A DNA stretch of 8,188 nt. Source: Patescibacteria group bacterium. GTDB taxonomy: Bacteria; Patescibacteriota; Patescibacteriia; UBA1558; S5-K13. Of the stretch, positions 5,900 to 8,188 are shown piece by piece. The notes under the pieces were generated by a model, which was given only the letters and a program-made list of their open reading frames with translations, made no database searches and was not told the DNA's origin. Where the stretch lies: assembly GCA_028703545.1 (NCBI GenBank), contig JAQVMR010000041.1, positions 1 to 8,188 on the forward strand, read 5' to 3'. Position 1 is the first letter of the stretch, and each line of letters begins with the position of its first letter. The translations under genes and the position numbers were made by a program.

Positions 5900-6949
5900 A
5901 TGGATAAAAAAGTAGCAGTAATAGTTGTAAATTACAATGGTATGAAATATATGCCAGACCTTTTTAATTCTTTGAAATTAACAAAATATCCAGCTGATTT
6001 ATGGAAACTTGTTTTTGTTGATAATAATTCAAGTGATGAATCTCTGAATTATGCTAAAGAAAAAATGCCCTTTGCAAAATTTATAGAAAATAAAAAAAAT
6101 TTAGGCTATACTGGTGGAAATAATTGTGGAACAAATTGGGCGATAGAAAATAATTATGACTATGTACTTATATTAAATCAAGATGTAATTGTAACGCCTG
6201 ATTGGCTAAATATATTAGTAGAAACAATGGAAAATCATCCGGAAATAGCTTGTTTACAGCCTAAAATAATGCTTCATCCAGAAACAAATAAAATTAATAC
6301 TGCTGGAAACAAAATTAACTATTTGGGATTTGGATACAGTACATTAAACGGAGTGATAGATGTGGGACAAATCATATTTAAAGAAATAAATTATTGTTCT
6401 GGTGCTTGTGTTATAACAAGAGTAAAATTAATTGAAAAAATAGGACTCTTTGATGATGAAATGTTTTTTGATTTAGAAGATTTAGATTTGGGGTGGAAAA
6501 CGCAAATTTTAGGATATAAAAATGCCATCAATCCAGATGCTATAATTTATCACAAATATAAATTTGGTGGGTCTGGCAAAAGAATGTATTACACAGAAAG
6601 AAATAGGTTAATAATTTTTTATAAATATTATAAAACAACAACAAAAATTCTTATTTTACCCATGATGATAATTGTAGAATTTGCTCTTTTAGCATTTTCA
6701 CTAAAAAATAAATGGTTAAAATATAAATTACAAAGTTATTTATATTTTCTAAATCCAAAAAATTGGCCATACTTAAAAAAATCAAGACAAAAAATACAAT
6801 CAATGCGAACTGTTTCTGACATTGATATGATAAAAAAATTTGCTCCAATTATTGATTTTCAAGAAATAAATAATCCTGTTTTAAAATATATTGGAAATCC
6901 AATTATGACTATTTATTATAATCTAATAAAATTAATTATAAAATGCTAA
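5900..6949 (+). CDS. Glycosyltransferase family 2, rhamnosyltransferase (WbbL)-like
   Basis: This 349-residue GT-A enzyme has the order of motifs seen in rhamnosyltransferase-like GT2 proteins: 'VIVVNYNG' (7-14), 'FVDNNSSDES' (39-48), 'NKKNLGYTGGNN' (64-75), 'ILNQD' (91-95, the DXD-equivalent position), 'SGACVITR' (167-174), 'FFDLEDLDLGWK' (189-200, with the likely catalytic acidic residues), and 'YHKYKFGGSGK' (218-228). Around 249-267 there is one hydrophobic segment, so the C-terminal ~100 residues may sit at the membrane. The donor sugar cannot be told from sequence; dTDP-rhamnose is only the best-known case in the group. The enzyme would extend a lipid-linked glycan in the cytoplasm. The next gene begins inside its last codons. 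No Shine-Dalgarno site is seen before the ATG. Confidence 0.9.
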   Translation: MDKKVAVIVVNYNGMKYMPDLFNSLKLTKYPADLWKLVFVDNNSSDESLNYAKEKMPFAKFIENKKNLGYTGGNNCGTNWAIENNYDYVLILNQDVIVTPDWLNILVETMENHPEIACLQPKIMLHPETNKINTAGNKINYLGFGYSTLNGVIDVGQIIFKEINYCSGACVITRVKLIEKIGLFDDEMFFDLEDLDLGWKTQILGYKNAINPDAIIYHKYKFGGSGKRMYYTERNRLIIFYKYYKTTTKILILPMMIIVEFALLAFSLKNKWLKYKLQSYLYFLNPKNWPYLKKSRQKIQSMRTVSDIDMIKKFAPIIDFQEINNPVLKYIGNPIMTIYYNLIKLIIKC

Positions 6950-7455
6950 TGAAAAACAAAACATTAATAATTTTATTTGCGATAATAGCCTTGGCTTTTA
7001 TTACAAAATTTGGATTGAATTTATACATAAAAATTAACACTAATCCGGGAGTAAAAAAACAGAAAATTACAGAAAATATAGTAAAAATAGATACAAATTA
7101 TAATTTTTCCTTTGAAAATACAGATTATGAATTTATGATTTCAAAAGATCAAGTAGTGGAAAAAACAAGCACTGGAAAAATGAAGGGATTAGAAGATAAA
7201 TACATAATTAAAGAAAAAAATAAAGAATTAATGTCTCTTACTTTTTTACCAAAAGAAACTGAAAAATTCCTTAACCAAAGTTATATTTCATATTTAGAAG
7301 AGGGCACAACAATAAATAATTTAAACGGAGCTACATATAAAAACAATGGAAAAGGTATAGCGTATTTATTAAAAGATGATAAATATAATTATTTATGGGA
7401 AAACAAGGATTATGTTAATTTTGATGAAGTAGTAAAAACATTTAAAAAGAAATAA
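6943..7455 (+). CDS. Small membrane-anchored protein of unknown function
   Basis: I do not recognise this 170-residue protein. Residues 8-28 form one hydrophobic helix after a short basic start (MLMKNK), and there is no cysteine, so it is a signal anchor and not a lipoprotein. The remaining ~140 residues are polar, Lys/Asn-rich and probably outside the cell, with alternating beta-like stretches. The ending 'NFDEVVKTFKKK' resembles the closing helix of small extracytoplasmic PsbP/DUF4367-like domains ('F..IL.TFKF'), a weak likeness only. The start is unclear: ATG at 6943 overlaps the previous gene by 7 bases, while ATG at 6949 gives a one-base TAATG overlap and an almost identical protein. Its place between glycosyltransferases suggests co-expression, not necessarily a role in glycan synthesis. 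Confidence 0.75.
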   Translation: MLMKNKTLIILFAIIALAFITKFGLNLYIKINTNPGVKKQKITENIVKIDTNYNFSFENTDYEFMISKDQVVEKTSTGKMKGLEDKYIIKEKNKELMSLTFLPKETEKFLNQSYISYLEEGTTINNLNGATYKNNGKGIAYLLKDDKYNYLWENKDYVNFDEVVKTFKKK

Positions 7456-7462
7456 TTTACAA

Positions 7463-8188
7463 ATGGGATTAAAAATTTGTCACATAAGCTGTGCTTTCCC
7501 ACCTTATAAAAGTGGAATCGGAAATGCTTGTCTATCTCAGGCAAAAATGGGACAATTTTTTAATCATGAAATTATTATTTTAACCCCAAAATATAAAAAC
7601 CTCGAAGCAAAAAACGACGAGATAGTAGATAATTTAAAAATTAAAAGAATTAAAACATTATTTGAATTTGGAAATTCTGGATACATCAACACCTATAAGT
7701 ACATAAAAGATTCGGATATAATTCACTTACATTTTCCATTTTATGGGACAGCTTGTTTTTCAACTCTTCTAGCAAAAATTCAACATAAAAAAATTGTTCT
7801 CTTTTGGCACATGATTCCTGAATCAAGGGGAATTAAAAAAATAATTTTTGCTCTTTATGATAAAATTATAAGCCCTGTAATATTTAAAAATTCTGATAAA
7901 ATATTAGTAAGCACATTTGATTATTTTAAAAATTATTCACCAAAACTTTTTAAAAAATTTGAATCAAAAATAATTGAATTTCCTTTTGGAATAAATTTAG
8001 ATGAATTTCAAATACACGAAAAAGATTCAGAAATTGTAAAAAAATATAATCTAGAAAATAAAAAAACATTGCTTTTTGTTGGTGGTCTAGACAAACCACA
8101 CTATTTTAAGGGACTAGAAGTATTATTAAAAGCACTCAGGGAATTAAACCAGAGTTATTTTGCTATAATTATTGGAAATGGAGATCTA
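7463..8188 (+). CDS. Glycosyltransferase family 4 (GT-B fold), N-terminal part, cut by window end
   Basis: An ATG 7 bases after the previous stop opens a frame that stays open for 242 codons to the window edge. The first ~170 residues match the acceptor-binding Rossmann domain of GT4 enzymes: 'CHISCAFPPYKSGIGNA' (6-22), 'DIIHLHFPF' (85-93) and 'IVLFWHMIP' (111-119). 'PFGINLDEF' (174-182) leads into the donor domain, where 'LLFVGGLDKPHYFKGLEVLL' (203-222) and 'AIIIGNGDL' (234-242) are typical. The catalytic EX7E motif and the C-terminal half lie outside the window. It probably adds a hexose to a surface glycan in the cytoplasm. The short gap suggests co-transcription with the genes before it. 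No Shine-Dalgarno site is visible. Confidence 0.9.
   Translation, partial: MGLKICHISCAFPPYKSGIGNACLSQAKMGQFFNHEIIILTPKYKNLEAKNDEIVDNLKIKRIKTLFEFGNSGYINTYKYIKDSDIIHLHFPFYGTACFSTLLAKIQHKKIVLFWHMIPESRGIKKIIFALYDKIISPVIFKNSDKILVSTFDYFKNYSPKLFKKFESKIIEFPFGINLDEFQIHEKDSEIVKKYNLENKKTLLFVGGLDKPHYFKGLEVLLKALRELNQSYFAIIIGNGDL

Noticed and set aside
6651..6848. Minus-strand reading frame inside the second GT2 gene
   Set aside because: It is hydrophobic only because it is antisense to Lys/Asn-rich, AT-rich codons; there is no start signal or known family.
1..8188. Genetic code 25 (TGA as glycine), as in some CPR lineages
   Set aside because: No gene has an in-frame TGA, glycine is encoded by ordinary GGN codons throughout, and one gene appears to use TGA as a stop.
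1..8188. CRISPR array, insertion sequence, tRNA or rRNA genes
   Set aside because: No regularly spaced repeats, no transposase frame and no cloverleaf or rRNA-like sequence was seen, and there is no space for them between the genes.

Overview
This is an AT-rich window (roughly a quarter G+C by eye) in which all nine genes lie on the + strand, packed with overlaps or gaps of at most 88 bases. Low G+C, very short spacers, mostly absent Shine-Dalgarno sites, a DUF2304 protein next to a family 2 glycosyltransferase, and a propeller with repeats of the 'GGGPHIKIFD...FFA.NKNFRGG' kind all suggest a Patescibacteria (CPR) genome. That placement is inference; there is no rRNA or other marker here to settle it. 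Every gene reads through without an in-frame TGA, so the standard bacterial code fits.

Layout: bases 2-1078 are the 3' part of a large surface protein, the end of a subtilisin-like (S8) protease domain followed by six ~50-residue FG-GAP/VCBS-like propeller units. A GtrA-type flippase (1062-1508) overlaps its end. Next come a UDP-glucuronate-decarboxylase-like sugar-nucleotide SDR (1527-2582), S-adenosylmethionine synthetase metK (2671-3834), a GalE-like SDR (3872-4792), a dolichol-phosphate-mannose-synthase-like GT2 (4832-5506), a DUF2304 membrane protein overlapping it by 4 bases (5503-5856), a rhamnosyltransferase-like GT2 (5900-6949), a small membrane-anchored protein of unknown function (6943-7455), and the 5' part of a GT4 glycosyltransferase (7463 to the window end).

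Taken together this is part of a cell-surface glycan locus. The two SDRs would make NDP-sugars, the DPM-like GT2 with DUF2304 would load a sugar onto a polyprenyl phosphate, GtrA would flip that lipid-linked sugar, and the second GT2 and the GT4 would extend a glycan chain. metK is the odd member: a housekeeping gene with its own leader, a plausible ribosome-binding site and a hairpin over its stop codon.

No RNA gene, insertion sequence, CRISPR array or convincing promoter was seen. The longest gene-free stretch is 88 bases. I see no clearly new system. The points most worth a second look are the loss of two catalytic residues in the decarboxylase-like SDR, the possible two-gene form of a GtrB-like enzyme, the exact six-unit propeller, and the hairpins that enclose stop codons.
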